Shown in pieces: positions 24,683 to 33,898 of a stretch of 64,000 nt of DNA; position 1 is the stretch's first letter; each line of letters begins with the position of its first letter. The stretch comes from Halalkalibacillus halophilus DSM 18494 (GTDB taxonomy: Bacteria > Bacillota > Bacilli > Bacillales > Alkalibacillaceae): positions 372,001 to 436,000 of the forward strand of contig NZ_AUHI01000004.1 of assembly GCF_000423105.1 (NCBI RefSeq), in the 5' to 3' direction. Both the position numbers and the translations under genes were made by a program. Below the pieces are notes generated by a model, which worked only from the letters and a program-made list of their open reading frames with translations, ran no database searches and was not told the DNA's origin.

Positions 24683-26635
24683 TTGACGCAATCAGACCAA
24701 TTATACAACGATGATTCGATCCAAGTACTCGAAGGACTAGAAGCAGTTAGAAAAAGACCGGGGATGTATATTGGTAGCACAGACCACCGTGGACTTCATC
24801 ATTTGGTTTATGAAATTGTTGACAACGCCGTTGACGAAGCACTAGCAGGGCACGGGGAAACGATTACAGTAACTATACATGAGGATGAGTCAATTTCAGT
24901 TAGAGACGAAGGGCGTGGTATGCCTACTGGAATGCACAAGATGGGGAAGCCCACACCTGAAGTCATCTTCACGATTCTACATGCCGGAGGAAAGTTTGGC
25001 CAAGGCGGTTACAAGACAAGTGGAGGACTCCATGGAGTTGGAGCATCCGTAGTAAATGCCTTATCTGAATGGCTAAAAGTAACCATTTACCGAGATGGTC
25101 AAACGTATGAACAATTGTTTGAGGCAGGAGGAAAACCATCTACAGGGTTAGAGAATATCGGTAAAACTAAAAAATCCGGTACGTTGATTCACTTCAAGCC
25201 CGACCCTATCATTTTTTCTTCCATCCATTATCACTTTGAAACACTCTCAGAGCGACTAAGAGAAGCCGCTTTTTTACTTAAAGGCATTAAAATTGATCTA
25301 ATCGACTTGCGAAATGAGCAAGAAGAAAGTTATGTCTATCCAGATGGTTTAGAGGCGTTTGTTGGATATCTTAATGAAGAGAAGGATATACTTCATCCAG
25401 TCGTTTCACTAGAAGGTGAAGCAAAGGAAATAGAAGTCGATTTTGCGATGCAATTTAATGATGGATATTCAGAAAATATACTCTCTTTTGTGAATAATGT
25501 CCGTACAAAAGATGGGGGAACTCATGAATCAGGCGCGAAAACAGCAATAACGAAAGCGTTTAATGAATATGCCCGTAAAATGCAATTCTTAAAAGAAAAG
25601 GACAAAAATTTAGATGGAAATGATTTAAGAGAAGGGTTAACAGCAATCATTTCCACACGAATTCCTGAACAAATGCTTCAATTTGAAGGACAAACTAAAA
25701 GTAAGTTAGGTACTCCAGAAGCCAGAGGAGTAGTAGATCAAGTAGTTGCTATGAAACTTGCTTATTTCTTAGAAGAAAATCCCGAAGTTTCTCAAATGCT
25801 AATTAAGAAAGCTATCCGAGCTAGAGATGCTAGAGAAGCCGCAAGAAAAGCAAGAGAAGATGCTCGAAATGGAAAGAAAAGAAAGCGTAAAGATTCGTTA
25901 CTAAGTGGAAAGTTGACTCCAGCTCAGTCAAAAAACGCCTCTAAGAATGAACTGTTTCTAGTAGAGGGTGATTCTGCAGGTGGGTCAGCAAAACAAGGTA
26001 GAGATCGTCGTTTTCAAGCTGTACTTCCTTTACGGGGTAAAGTTATTAATACGGAAAAAGCTAAAATTGATGACATTTTTAAAAATGAAGAAATCGCAAC
26101 CATCGTTCATACAATCAACGCTGGGGTAGGCTCTGATTTCACTATTGAAGATTGTCAGTACGATAAAGTAATTATTATGACAGATGCTGATACCGATGGA
26201 GCTCACATCCAAGTATTATTGTTAACCTTCTTTTACCGCTATATGAAGCCTTTAATAGAGCAAGGGAAAATTTATATTGCATTACCTCCTTTGTTTAAAA
26301 TTGCAAAAGGAAAAGGTAAAAAGTTAAAAGAAGCGTATGCATGGGATGATGATGAAATGGACCGTTTATTAGCTGAATTCAAAAGCGGCTATACGATCCA
26401 ACGATATAAAGGTCTAGGAGAAATGAATGCTGATCAATTATGGGAAACAACGATGGACCCAGAAACAAGAACACTTATTCGTGTTACAATAGATGATGTA
26501 GCAAGAGCAGAAAGAAGAGTAGCGACACTGATGGGCGATAAAGTAGAACCTCGTCGTAAGTGGATTGAATCTCATGTAGCATTTGGCATGGAAGAAGATG
26601 ATAGCATTTTAGATAATGAAAGATTGCTTAATTAG
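24683..26635 (+). CDS. parE: DNA topoisomerase IV subunit B
   Basis: A 650-aa GHKL ATPase subunit of topoisomerase IV, which decatenates daughter chromosomes. The ATPase domain has VLEGLEAVRKRPGMYIGST, the Asn-bearing EIVDNAVDEALAG and GLHGVGASVVNAL. The TOPRIM domain has LFLVEGDSAGGSAKQGRDR and DADTDGAHIQ. Together with the neighbouring parC this distinguishes it from gyrB. The start codon is TTG preceded by AAAGGGG; no in-frame ATG exists before the conserved region. Confidence 0.97.
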   Translation: MTQSDQLYNDDSIQVLEGLEAVRKRPGMYIGSTDHRGLHHLVYEIVDNAVDEALAGHGETITVTIHEDESISVRDEGRGMPTGMHKMGKPTPEVIFTILHAGGKFGQGGYKTSGGLHGVGASVVNALSEWLKVTIYRDGQTYEQLFEAGGKPSTGLENIGKTKKSGTLIHFKPDPIIFSSIHYHFETLSERLREAAFLLKGIKIDLIDLRNEQEESYVYPDGLEAFVGYLNEEKDILHPVVSLEGEAKEIEVDFAMQFNDGYSENILSFVNNVRTKDGGTHESGAKTAITKAFNEYARKMQFLKEKDKNLDGNDLREGLTAIISTRIPEQMLQFEGQTKSKLGTPEARGVVDQVVAMKLAYFLEENPEVSQMLIKKAIRARDAREAARKAREDARNGKKRKRKDSLLSGKLTPAQSKNASKNELFLVEGDSAGGSAKQGRDRRFQAVLPLRGKVINTEKAKIDDIFKNEEIATIVHTINAGVGSDFTIEDCQYDKVIIMTDADTDGAHIQVLLLTFFYRYMKPLIEQGKIYIALPPLFKIAKGKGKKLKEAYAWDDDEMDRLLAEFKSGYTIQRYKGLGEMNADQLWETTMDPETRTLIRVTIDDVARAERRVATLMGDKVEPRRKWIESHVAFGMEEDDSILDNERLLN

Positions 26636-26647
26636 GAGTGAAATAGT

Positions 26648-29095
26648 TTGGCGGAAGAAGCTAAGTATTTAGATTTACCTTTAGAAGAAGTAATTGGAGA
26701 CCGTTTTGGCAGATATAGTAAATATATTATACAAGATCGTGCTTTACCAGATGTGAGGGATGGATTAAAACCAGTACAAAGAAGAATCCTTTACGCGATG
26801 CATACAGAAAGAAACACGTTCGATAAACCATTTCGTAAGTCTGCTAAAACAGTAGGTACAGTTATTGGTAATTATCACCCACATGGGGATTCCTCTGTTT
26901 ATGAGGCGCTCGTTCGTATGAGTCAAACTTGGAAAGTCCGTCAACCACTAGTAGAAATGCACGGTAATAATGGGAGTGTCGATGGAGACCCACCAGCTGC
27001 AATGCGTTATACAGAAGCAAGGTTATCTGGAATTGCATCTGAACTACTTCAAGATATTGATAAAGAAACTGTTGATTTCATTTCAAACTTTGATGATACA
27101 GATTATGAACCAGTAGTATTACCTGCGAAATTTCCAAGCTTACTAGTCAATGGGTCTACAGGGATTTCATCTGGTTACGCAACTGATATTCCACCACATA
27201 ACTTGAAAGAAGTTATTGATACAGTTATTTATAAAATTGAGCATCCAGATGCAACTGTAGATCAATTAATGAAAAAGCTACCTGGCCCTGATTTTCCAAC
27301 AGGTGGAATTATTCAAGGTGCAGATGGAATTAAACAGGCTTACGAAACTGGCAGAGGTAAAGTCATGGTAAGGGGGCTAGCGAACGTTGAACCCCTAAGA
27401 GGCGGAAAAGAACAAATTGTTATTACTGAACTACCTTATGATGTAAACAAAGCTAGTATGGTAAAAAAAATGGATGAACTTCGCTTGGAAAGAAAAGTAG
27501 AAGGTATTTCTGAAGTAAGAGATGAGACGGACCGTACAGGTTTACGTGTCGTAATCGAATTAAAAAAGGAAGCAGATAGTCAAAGTGTGCTTCACTTCCT
27601 TTATAAAAACACGGATTTACAGGTATCATATCATTTCAATATGGTTGCAATTGCTAATAAAACACCTACCATGATGAGCTTATCGGGCATGCTGGAATCC
27701 TATATTGCTCACCAAAGAGAAGTAGTTAAAAGGCAGTCAGAATTCGACCTTAGTAAAGCGAAGAAAAGGGCTCATATTTTAGAAGGTCTTATTTATGCTG
27801 TATCTATTTTAGATGATGTAATTGCTACGATCAGAGCCTCTAAAGATAAACAAGATGCAAAGAAACAATTAATAGCCGCTTATGATTTTACTGAGGAACA
27901 AGCGGAAGCAATTGTTATGTTGCAATTATATCGTTTAACAAATACAGATATAACGGAACTTGAAAAAGAGGCTGAGCAATTACGTGAAAGAATTAATTAT
28001 TTGAATGAAATTTTAGCAGATGAAAATAAGTTGCTCACAGTTATTAAGGATGATTTAAAGCGTGTTCGTAAAACGTATAAATCCGAGCGTCGAACTCAGA
28101 TTGAACAAGAGGTTGAAGATTTAAAAATAAATCTTGAAGTAATGGTTCCCTCAGAAGATATCGTTGTATCTGTGACTAAGGCAGGATACATAAAGCGAAC
28201 AAGCTTACGTTCTTTTGGAGCTTCACAGGTAGAAGACATGCAAATGAAAGAAGAAGATGAATTACTTCATTTACACGAAATCAACACTACCGATACTTTA
28301 CTGGTCTTCACAAACAAAGGTAGATATATTTATATTCCTGTTCATGAACTTCCTGATATTAAGTGGAAAGACATGGGGCAGCATATAGCTAGTATGGTAT
28401 CGATTAGTAAAAATGAAGAAATTGTTAAAGCAATCCCAGTCAGAACTTTTTCAAAAGACTTCTATTTAATAAGCATTACTAAAAATGGGATGATTAAGAA
28501 AACATTGTTAGAGGACTTCAAAGTTCAGCGATATTCTCGTGCGCTTACAGCAATGAAACTTAAGGATGATGATGAGATCGTTAATGTGCATATAACGGAT
28601 GGTCATCATGAGATCTTCTTGGCTTCTAATACTGGGTATGGTTTGTGGTACCACGAACATGATGTTAAAACAATTGGCATTAAAGGTGCTGGCGTGAAAT
28701 CTATTCAATTAAAAGAGGGAGAGCATGTGGTCAATGGGGAAGTTTTCCCTGAGCTTTCTCACCCTTCCTTGTTTATCATCACACAACGTGGTGCAGGAAA
28801 ACGAATGAAAATAGATGATTTTGAACAAGGGTCTCGTGCCAAGCGTGGACTGTCTATGTTGAAGGAATTAAAACGCAATCCACATCGAATAGTTGGATTT
28901 CATGTAGTTGATGAAGATGAAAAAGTCAGCTTAACGCTGAAGAGTGGAAAGAAACAAGAGTTATTGCCACTTGATTTTAAGTATAACAATCGATATAGTA
29001 ATGGATCTTTCGCTGTAGATACTGATCAGAATGGGGAAGTATTAAAAACTCAAAAAATCGCAACGTACCAAAGAGCTTTTGAAGAACCCAAATAA
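26648..29095 (+). CDS. parC: DNA topoisomerase IV subunit A
   Basis: An 815-aa DNA cleavage subunit of topoisomerase IV. The breakage-reunion domain has RALPDVRDGLKPVQRRILYAM, the quinolone-resistance region HPHGDSSVYEALVRM (Ser at the position mutated in resistant strains is wild type) and the catalytic Tyr in AAMRYTEARLS. A beta-pinwheel C-terminal domain follows. The start is TTG with AGGAG upstream, 12 bp after parE, so the two subunits are co-expressed. Confidence 0.97.
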   Translation: MAEEAKYLDLPLEEVIGDRFGRYSKYIIQDRALPDVRDGLKPVQRRILYAMHTERNTFDKPFRKSAKTVGTVIGNYHPHGDSSVYEALVRMSQTWKVRQPLVEMHGNNGSVDGDPPAAMRYTEARLSGIASELLQDIDKETVDFISNFDDTDYEPVVLPAKFPSLLVNGSTGISSGYATDIPPHNLKEVIDTVIYKIEHPDATVDQLMKKLPGPDFPTGGIIQGADGIKQAYETGRGKVMVRGLANVEPLRGGKEQIVITELPYDVNKASMVKKMDELRLERKVEGISEVRDETDRTGLRVVIELKKEADSQSVLHFLYKNTDLQVSYHFNMVAIANKTPTMMSLSGMLESYIAHQREVVKRQSEFDLSKAKKRAHILEGLIYAVSILDDVIATIRASKDKQDAKKQLIAAYDFTEEQAEAIVMLQLYRLTNTDITELEKEAEQLRERINYLNEILADENKLLTVIKDDLKRVRKTYKSERRTQIEQEVEDLKINLEVMVPSEDIVVSVTKAGYIKRTSLRSFGASQVEDMQMKEEDELLHLHEINTTDTLLVFTNKGRYIYIPVHELPDIKWKDMGQHIASMVSISKNEEIVKAIPVRTFSKDFYLISITKNGMIKKTLLEDFKVQRYSRALTAMKLKDDDEIVNVHITDGHHEIFLASNTGYGLWYHEHDVKTIGIKGAGVKSIQLKEGEHVVNGEVFPELSHPSLFIITQRGAGKRMKIDDFEQGSRAKRGLSMLKELKRNPHRIVGFHVVDEDEKVSLTLKSGKKQELLPLDFKYNNRYSNGSFAVDTDQNGEVLKTQKIATYQRAFEEPK

Positions 29096-29098
29096 ACA

Positions 29099-29137
29099 AA
29101 CGAGCGTTCAGAAAATTAACTGAGCGCTCGTTTTTAA
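29099..29137 (+). terminator. terminator after parC
   Basis: CGAGCG-TTCAG/CTGA-GCGCTCG stem (one bulge) with an 8-nt loop and T5 tail. Confidence 0.85.
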
Positions 29138-29195
29138 TTTTATTTTGATAGTTTTCTAAATTGTGTTAAAATATTGACAAAGGTAGGAGGGGGAT

Positions 29196-29819
29196 ATGGC
29201 AGATTTAAAAGAAAGAATTATACAATCATCTTTGGAATTATTTTCAGAACATGGTTTTCATGGAGTATCAATTAATGATCTCGTATCGCATTGTGGAACG
29301 TCAAAGGGTGGATTTTACCACCATTTTACTTCTAAAGACGAATTATTGTTTGTGATTCATGACTTGTTTATTTCTTATGTTTTAAATGAAGCACATGAAG
29401 CTAAATGGAAAGAAGAACAACCGGTTACTCAGCTTTATGAAATTCTCCGCTCATTCGTGAGGGTATTTGATTTATACAATGAACATATTTCTGTTTTTTA
29501 TCAAGAGAATAAATATTTAAAAGAAGTTTATGAAGAACAAATAAAGCGAAAACGTGACGATTTTAAAGAAATTGTGATTGAAGTGATAGCAAGAGGTCAA
29601 GAACAAGGGGACTTTCGTAAAGAGCTCCCAACAATCATAACAGGAATGTCGATTCTCGGAATGGTGAACTGGACTTATCAGTGGTATAGACGAGATGGAG
29701 AACAATCAATAGATGAAATTGCAACTGTTTACATCGATTTGTTACTTCGAGGGATTTTAACGGGCGAGTCACAGGAAAAGTATAAGGATCTCCTGTTACA
29801 TAGTGATCGCATCTATTAA
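29196..29819 (+). CDS. TetR-family transcriptional regulator, probable regulator of the adjacent acyl-CoA operon
   Basis: A 207-aa regulator. The N-terminal TetR HTH is clear (LKERIIQSSLELFSEHGFHG, then CGTSKGGFYHHFTSKDELL). The C-terminal ligand domain is all-helical. It lies immediately upstream of, and co-oriented with, a branched-chain acyl-CoA degradation operon. An 18-bp palindrome typical of TetR-type operators lies between them, so it probably represses that operon until an acyl-CoA intermediate binds. The RBS AGGAGGGGG is strong. Confidence 0.9.
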   Translation: MADLKERIIQSSLELFSEHGFHGVSINDLVSHCGTSKGGFYHHFTSKDELLFVIHDLFISYVLNEAHEAKWKEEQPVTQLYEILRSFVRVFDLYNEHISVFYQENKYLKEVYEEQIKRKRDDFKEIVIEVIARGQEQGDFRKELPTIITGMSILGMVNWTYQWYRRDGEQSIDEIATVYIDLLLRGILTGESQEKYKDLLLHSDRIY

Positions 29820-29824
29820 TTTTA

Positions 29825-29846
29825 GCGCTTTTAGAAAGCGTTTTCA
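29825..29846 (+). terminator. small hairpin after the TetR gene
   Basis: CGCTTT-TAG-AAAGCG followed by TTTTC. It overlaps the cre site, so it may serve both termination and CcpA control. Confidence 0.45.
29833..29846. promoter_or_regulatory. cre site (CcpA binding) before the acyl-CoA catabolic operon
   Basis: AGAAAGCGTTTTCA matches the consensus TGWAANCGNTNWCA at 13 of 14 positions, about 55 bp upstream of the dehydrogenase start. This predicts glucose repression of the operon by CcpA. Confidence 0.7.
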
Positions 29847-29859
29847 TTTAATTTTTATC

Positions 29860-29877
29860 AGACCAACTAGTCGGTCT
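29860..29877. promoter_or_regulatory. candidate TetR-family operator
   Basis: AGACCAACTAGTCGGTCT is an 18-bp near-perfect palindrome (one A/G asymmetry) 22 bp before the acyl-CoA dehydrogenase start, of the type bound by acyl-CoA-responsive TetR regulators. Confidence 0.65.
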
Positions 29878-29898
29878 ACAAAATAAGGGAGGCTTACG

Positions 29899-31041
29899 AT
29901 GAATTTTGAATTAACGAAAGAACAAGAGATGACAAGGAAGATGGTTAGGGATTATGCAGAGGCTAAAATCAAACCACGCGCAATTGATATTGATGTGAAG
30001 GCGGAGTTTCCAGAAGATATTTTTAAAGAATTAGGGGAATTAGGATTACTAGGTATTCCTATTCCAGAAGAATATGGTGGAGCGGGTAGTGATACAATCA
30101 CATATGCTTTAGCAGTTGAGGAAATTGGTCGTGTGTGCGGCAGTACTGGTTTAAGTTATGCAGCTGCTGTTTCACTTGGTGCTAGTCCTATTTATTACTT
30201 CGGTACAGAAGAGCAGAAACAAGAATTTCTTGTACCACTTGCTGAAGGTAAAGCACTTGGATCATTTGGGTTAACTGAGCCTAATGCTGGTTCTGATGCT
30301 GGTGGAACCAAAACTACTGCGATTAAAGATGGTGATGATTTCATTATAAATGGGGAAAAGTGTTATATCACAAACGCTTCATTTGCAAAACAAATCATCG
30401 TAACTGCAGTTACAGGGAAAGATGACAGAGGGAAAAATATTATTTCTGCTATTATTGTGCCTACGGATACGGAAGGGATGACGATCTCAAGTAATTACGA
30501 CAAGATGGGTGTACGTGGTTCTGACACAGCAGAAATTGTACTTGAAGATGTTCGCGTGCCGCAGAAGAACCTTTTAGGTGATCCACAACAAGGATTTAAA
30601 CAATTTTTACACACACTTGATGGTGGACGCATTTCCATTGCCGCATTAGGGTTAGGGATTGCTCAAGGATCATTAGATAAGGCACTTTCTTATGCGAAAG
30701 AACGAAAGCAGTTTGGTCAACCAATTTCTAGTTTCCAAGCTATCCAGTTTAAACTTGCAGATATAGCAATGGAAGTGGAACTAGCTAGAAACATGATTAT
30801 GAAAGCAGCTTGGCTAAAAGACCAAGGTAAAAATTTCACTAAAGAAGCAGCAATGGCAAAACTTTATGCAACAGAAACAGCTTTTAGAGCTGCTAATCAA
30901 GCGATTCAAATTCATGGAGGATATGGATATATGCGTGAATATGAAGTAGAGCGATTCCTTAGAGATGCCAAACTTCTTGAAATTGGAGAAGGTACTTCAG
31001 AGATTCAACGTCTAGTTATTGCTAGACAGCTAGGATGTTAA
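29899..31041 (+). CDS. yngJ: acyl-CoA dehydrogenase (YngJ-like, probable isovaleryl-CoA dehydrogenase)
   Basis: A 380-aa FAD enzyme, full length for the family. Motifs: LGIPIPEEYGGAGSDTITYA, FGLTEPNAGSDAGG (FAD/substrate), GVRGSDTAEI, QAIQIHGGYGYMREYEVER and C-terminal GEGTSEIQRLVIARQLG. The catalytic base of this family varies in position; isovaleryl specificity is inferred from the operon, which otherwise encodes carboxylation, hydration and cleavage of the leucine pathway. It is the first gene of the operon, preceded by cre and TetR operators. Confidence 0.93.
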   Translation: MNFELTKEQEMTRKMVRDYAEAKIKPRAIDIDVKAEFPEDIFKELGELGLLGIPIPEEYGGAGSDTITYALAVEEIGRVCGSTGLSYAAAVSLGASPIYYFGTEEQKQEFLVPLAEGKALGSFGLTEPNAGSDAGGTKTTAIKDGDDFIINGEKCYITNASFAKQIIVTAVTGKDDRGKNIISAIIVPTDTEGMTISSNYDKMGVRGSDTAEIVLEDVRVPQKNLLGDPQQGFKQFLHTLDGGRISIAALGLGIAQGSLDKALSYAKERKQFGQPISSFQAIQFKLADIAMEVELARNMIMKAAWLKDQGKNFTKEAAMAKLYATETAFRAANQAIQIHGGYGYMREYEVERFLRDAKLLEIGEGTSEIQRLVIARQLGC

Positions 31042-31077
31042 TTATATAGACCGTTTGAAAGGGAGGAGAATACTTTG

Positions 31078-31386
31078 ATGCAACAATATGGGGAAGAAGT
31101 CGATTCATATAAAGTAGAGGAATTTGTAGCTTCCATTGACGGGGTGTTTGATGCGAAAATCGTTAACATTCCAGATCCGGTACATGGAGAGATAATAATT
31201 GCTTGGGTGATTAAAGAGGATGAGGCACTGTCCTCAGAAGCAATCTTTGAACAATTAAATGAAAAATTTCCTGATAAACAAATCCCTCAAGCTATATATT
31301 TTAAAGAAGAATTTCCTATGACTGCAAGTGGTAAAATTCAAAAAGCAAAATTAAGAGACGAAGCAACTAATCGATTTAATCAATAA
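31078..31386 (+). CDS. stand-alone C-terminal domain of an acyl-CoA synthetase (YngI remnant or mini-protein)
   Basis: About 102 aa covering only the C-terminal AMP-binding domain (AMP-binding_C): VEEFVASIDGVFDAKIVNIPD..HGE, then the catalytic-lysine A10 motif FPMTASGKIQKAKLR. A full acyl-CoA synthetase such as B. subtilis YngI is ~550 aa. The ~430-residue adenylation core is absent, and only 34 bp separate this gene from the dehydrogenase. It has its own RBS (GGGAGGAG) and an intact frame (TTG at 31075 is an alternative start), so it may still be translated. It sits where yngI lies in B. subtilis. Confidence 0.8.
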   Translation: MQQYGEEVDSYKVEEFVASIDGVFDAKIVNIPDPVHGEIIIAWVIKEDEALSSEAIFEQLNEKFPDKQIPQAIYFKEEFPMTASGKIQKAKLRDEATNRFNQ

Positions 31387-31402
31387 TAAAAGGGGTGTAT
31401 GC

Positions 31403-32743
31403 ATGTTTCAAAAAATATTAATCGCTAATAGAGGAGAGATTGCTTCTCGGATTATTCGCACATGTAAAAAGCTAAACATCCAAACTGTAGCAGTATATTC
31501 AGAAGCAGATCAAGAAGCTCCATTTGTCTCAGAAGCTGATGAGGCTGTACTAATAGGTCCCGCAAAGGTAAATGAAAGTTATTTAAACGCGGAGAAAATT
31601 ATTGATGTAGCTAAAGAACATGGGGTAGATGCAGTCCACCCGGGGTATGGATTATTAAGTGAAAACGGTGATTTTGCGAAAAAATGTAACCAAGAAAAAT
31701 TAACATTCATTGGACCAAAGCCCGAAATAATTGATCAAATGGGAAGCAAATTAACTGCACGTAATTTGATGAAAAAAGCAGGTGTTCCAGTAATTCCGGG
31801 GACAGATGACCCTGTTAGTGATACAGATGAAGCTAAGAAATTCGCAAATGAAATAGGTTATCCTGTTATGTTAAAAGCGACCCATGGTGGTGGCGGAATT
31901 GGAATGGAAATAGTAGAGAACGATGAACAGTTGGAGAAAGCATTTGATGGAAATGCCAGACGCGCAGAACAGTTTTTTGGAAATGGAACGATGTATGTTG
32001 AGAAGGTAATTAATGGTGCTCACCATATAGAATTTCAGGTGCTTGCGGATCATCATGGAAATACGATTCATTTATTTGAACGAGAATGTTCGATCCAACG
32101 TCGTCATCAGAAAGTTCTCGAAGAAGCACCTTCTGTACTACTTGATGCAGAAGTACGCCAAGATATGGGGAAAGCAGCTGTTACTGCAACAGAAGCTATT
32201 CATTACACGAATGCAGGAACGATTGAATTTCTAGTGGATAAATCATCTAATTTTTACTTCCTAGAAATGAATACTCGTCTACAAGTAGAACATCCTGTTA
32301 CAGAAGAAATTACTGGTTATGATTTGGTGGAACAGCAACTTCGAATCGCTTATGGAGAAGAGTTGAATATTAAACAACATGTAGCTTCAATCGATGGGCA
32401 TGCAATGGAGGTTCGTATCTATGCAGAAGACCCGAAGACATTTTTCCCGTCTCCAGGAAAAATAACAACATTTGAACCTCCAACTGAAAATCATATACGA
32501 AATGAAGTTGGGGTTGCTAGTGGTTATCAAGTAACACCATATTATGATCCAATGATTGCTAAGATGATTGTAACAGGCACTACACGTGATGAAGTAATTG
32601 AAAAGTTAAGAGATGCATTGGTAGATTATAAAGTAGAAGGAATCAAAACAAACATCCCATTCTTAATTGATATTACAAATGAAGTTGAGTTTGTTCGAGG
32701 AAATACAAAAACCTCATTTATCAATGATTATATGAAAAAATAG
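31403..32743 (+). CDS. yngH: biotin carboxylase subunit of an acyl-CoA carboxylase (YngH-like)
   Basis: A 446-aa ATP-grasp biotin carboxylase. It has ILIANRGEIASRIIRTCKKL at the N-terminus, VHPGYGLLSENGDFA, the glycine-rich ATP loop ATHGGGGIGME, the bicarbonate/biotin region ECSIQRRHQKVLEEAPS and EMNTRLQVEHPVTE. It carboxylates the biotin on the small carrier protein encoded next. With the carboxyltransferase at the end of the operon it probably forms 3-methylcrotonyl-CoA carboxylase; a propionyl-CoA substrate cannot be excluded. Confidence 0.93.
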   Translation: MFQKILIANRGEIASRIIRTCKKLNIQTVAVYSEADQEAPFVSEADEAVLIGPAKVNESYLNAEKIIDVAKEHGVDAVHPGYGLLSENGDFAKKCNQEKLTFIGPKPEIIDQMGSKLTARNLMKKAGVPVIPGTDDPVSDTDEAKKFANEIGYPVMLKATHGGGGIGMEIVENDEQLEKAFDGNARRAEQFFGNGTMYVEKVINGAHHIEFQVLADHHGNTIHLFERECSIQRRHQKVLEEAPSVLLDAEVRQDMGKAAVTATEAIHYTNAGTIEFLVDKSSNFYFLEMNTRLQVEHPVTEEITGYDLVEQQLRIAYGEELNIKQHVASIDGHAMEVRIYAEDPKTFFPSPGKITTFEPPTENHIRNEVGVASGYQVTPYYDPMIAKMIVTGTTRDEVIEKLRDALVDYKVEGIKTNIPFLIDITNEVEFVRGNTKTSFINDYMKK

Positions 32744-32754
32744 GAGGATTTAAA

Positions 32755-32967
32755 ATGAGTGAAATTGCAGCAAACATGGCAGGTAATGTGTGGAAAATAT
32801 TGGTTAAAGAAGGTGACCAAGTAGAGGCAGGTCAAGATGTCGCTATTCTTGAGTCAATGAAAATGGAGATCCCAATTGCTTCTGAACAAGCAGGAACAAT
32901 TAAAGCATTAAAAGTTAAAGAAGAAGATTTTGTTAACGAAGGCGATGTCATTTGTGAAATAGAGTAA
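32755..32967 (+). CDS. yngHB: biotin carboxyl carrier protein, single domain (YngHB-like)
   Basis: A 70-aa biotinyl domain. The biotinylated lysine is Lys36 in LESMKMEIP. In many acyl-CoA carboxylases this domain is fused to the carboxylase; here, as in the B. subtilis yng cluster, it is a separate protein. It starts 11 bp after the carboxylase. Confidence 0.93.
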   Translation: MSEIAANMAGNVWKILVKEGDQVEAGQDVAILESMKMEIPIASEQAGTIKALKVKEEDFVNEGDVICEIE

Positions 32968-32983
32968 GAATTAAAGGAGTGAC

Positions 32984-33886
32984 ATGATGGAATTACCAGA
33001 ACAAGTCACGATCAAGGAAGTAGGCCCAAGAGACGGGCTTCAAAATGAAAAAGAAGAAATACCGACAGATCAAAAAGTAGCTTGGATTGAAAAATTAGCT
33101 AATACAGGGCTTAGTTATATTGAAATCACTTCTTTTGTACATCCGAAGTGGATTCCACAGTTAAAAGATGCTGTAGAAGTGGCGAAACGTGTCAATAAAA
33201 AGGAAAATATGACGATCGCAGCTCTTGTTCCTAACATGAAGGGATTAGAACGTGCTTTAGAAGCTGATATTGATGAAGTCTCTATATTTATGTCAGTTAG
33301 TGAAACACACAATAAAAAGAATATTAATAAGTCAATAGAGGAAACGTATCCAATCTTAAACGAAGTTGTAAGAGAAGCAAAGCTAGCCAATAAAAGTGTC
33401 CGCGGTTATATATCTACAGCATTTGGTTGTCCATACGAAGGACAGGTAGAGGAACAACAGCTTGTTAAAGTATGTAATAATTTATTTGAAATGGATATTG
33501 ATGAACTTTCTATTGGAGATACCATTGGCGTAGCAAACCCTTTACAAGTATCTAGTGTATTAAAAAAATTAGAAAGATACTTTCCAAAAGATCAATTAGC
33601 TCTGCACTTTCATGATACACGAGGACTAGCATTAGCTAATACTTTAGCTGCGCTACAATTAGGATTTCATACCTTTGATAGTGCAGCTGGAGGCTTAGGT
33701 GGATGTCCTTATGCAAAAGGTGCATCTGGAAACGTTGCAACGGATGATTTGAACTACATGTTACAATCACTTGGGATTCATACTGGTGTCGATCAAGCTA
33801 AACTTCTAGAAGCAACCTCATATATTCAAGAAATGATTGATCGACCTTTACCGAGTAAACAAATGCAAATTTTATCAAGATCATAA
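32984..33886 (+). CDS. yngG: hydroxymethylglutaryl-CoA lyase
   Basis: A 300-aa TIM-barrel lyase. EVGPRDGLQNEKEEIP near the N-terminus, ALHFHDTRGLALAN (metal-binding His pair) and the cysteine-bearing GGLGGCPYAKGASGNVATDD loop are the HMG-CoA lyase signature. It splits HMG-CoA into acetyl-CoA and acetoacetate, the last step of leucine breakdown. The start could be either of two adjacent ATGs. Confidence 0.95.
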   Translation: MMELPEQVTIKEVGPRDGLQNEKEEIPTDQKVAWIEKLANTGLSYIEITSFVHPKWIPQLKDAVEVAKRVNKKENMTIAALVPNMKGLERALEADIDEVSIFMSVSETHNKKNINKSIEETYPILNEVVREAKLANKSVRGYISTAFGCPYEGQVEEQQLVKVCNNLFEMDIDELSIGDTIGVANPLQVSSVLKKLERYFPKDQLALHFHDTRGLALANTLAALQLGFHTFDSAAGGLGGCPYAKGASGNVATDDLNYMLQSLGIHTGVDQAKLLEATSYIQEMIDRPLPSKQMQILSRS

Positions 33887-33898
33887 AGGTGTGAAAGT

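Noticed and set aside
31042..31400. The short AMP-binding domain as the tail of a ligase interrupted by a Sec codon or frameshift
   Set aside because: Only 34 bp separate it from the preceding gene, so no ligase core exists upstream in any frame.
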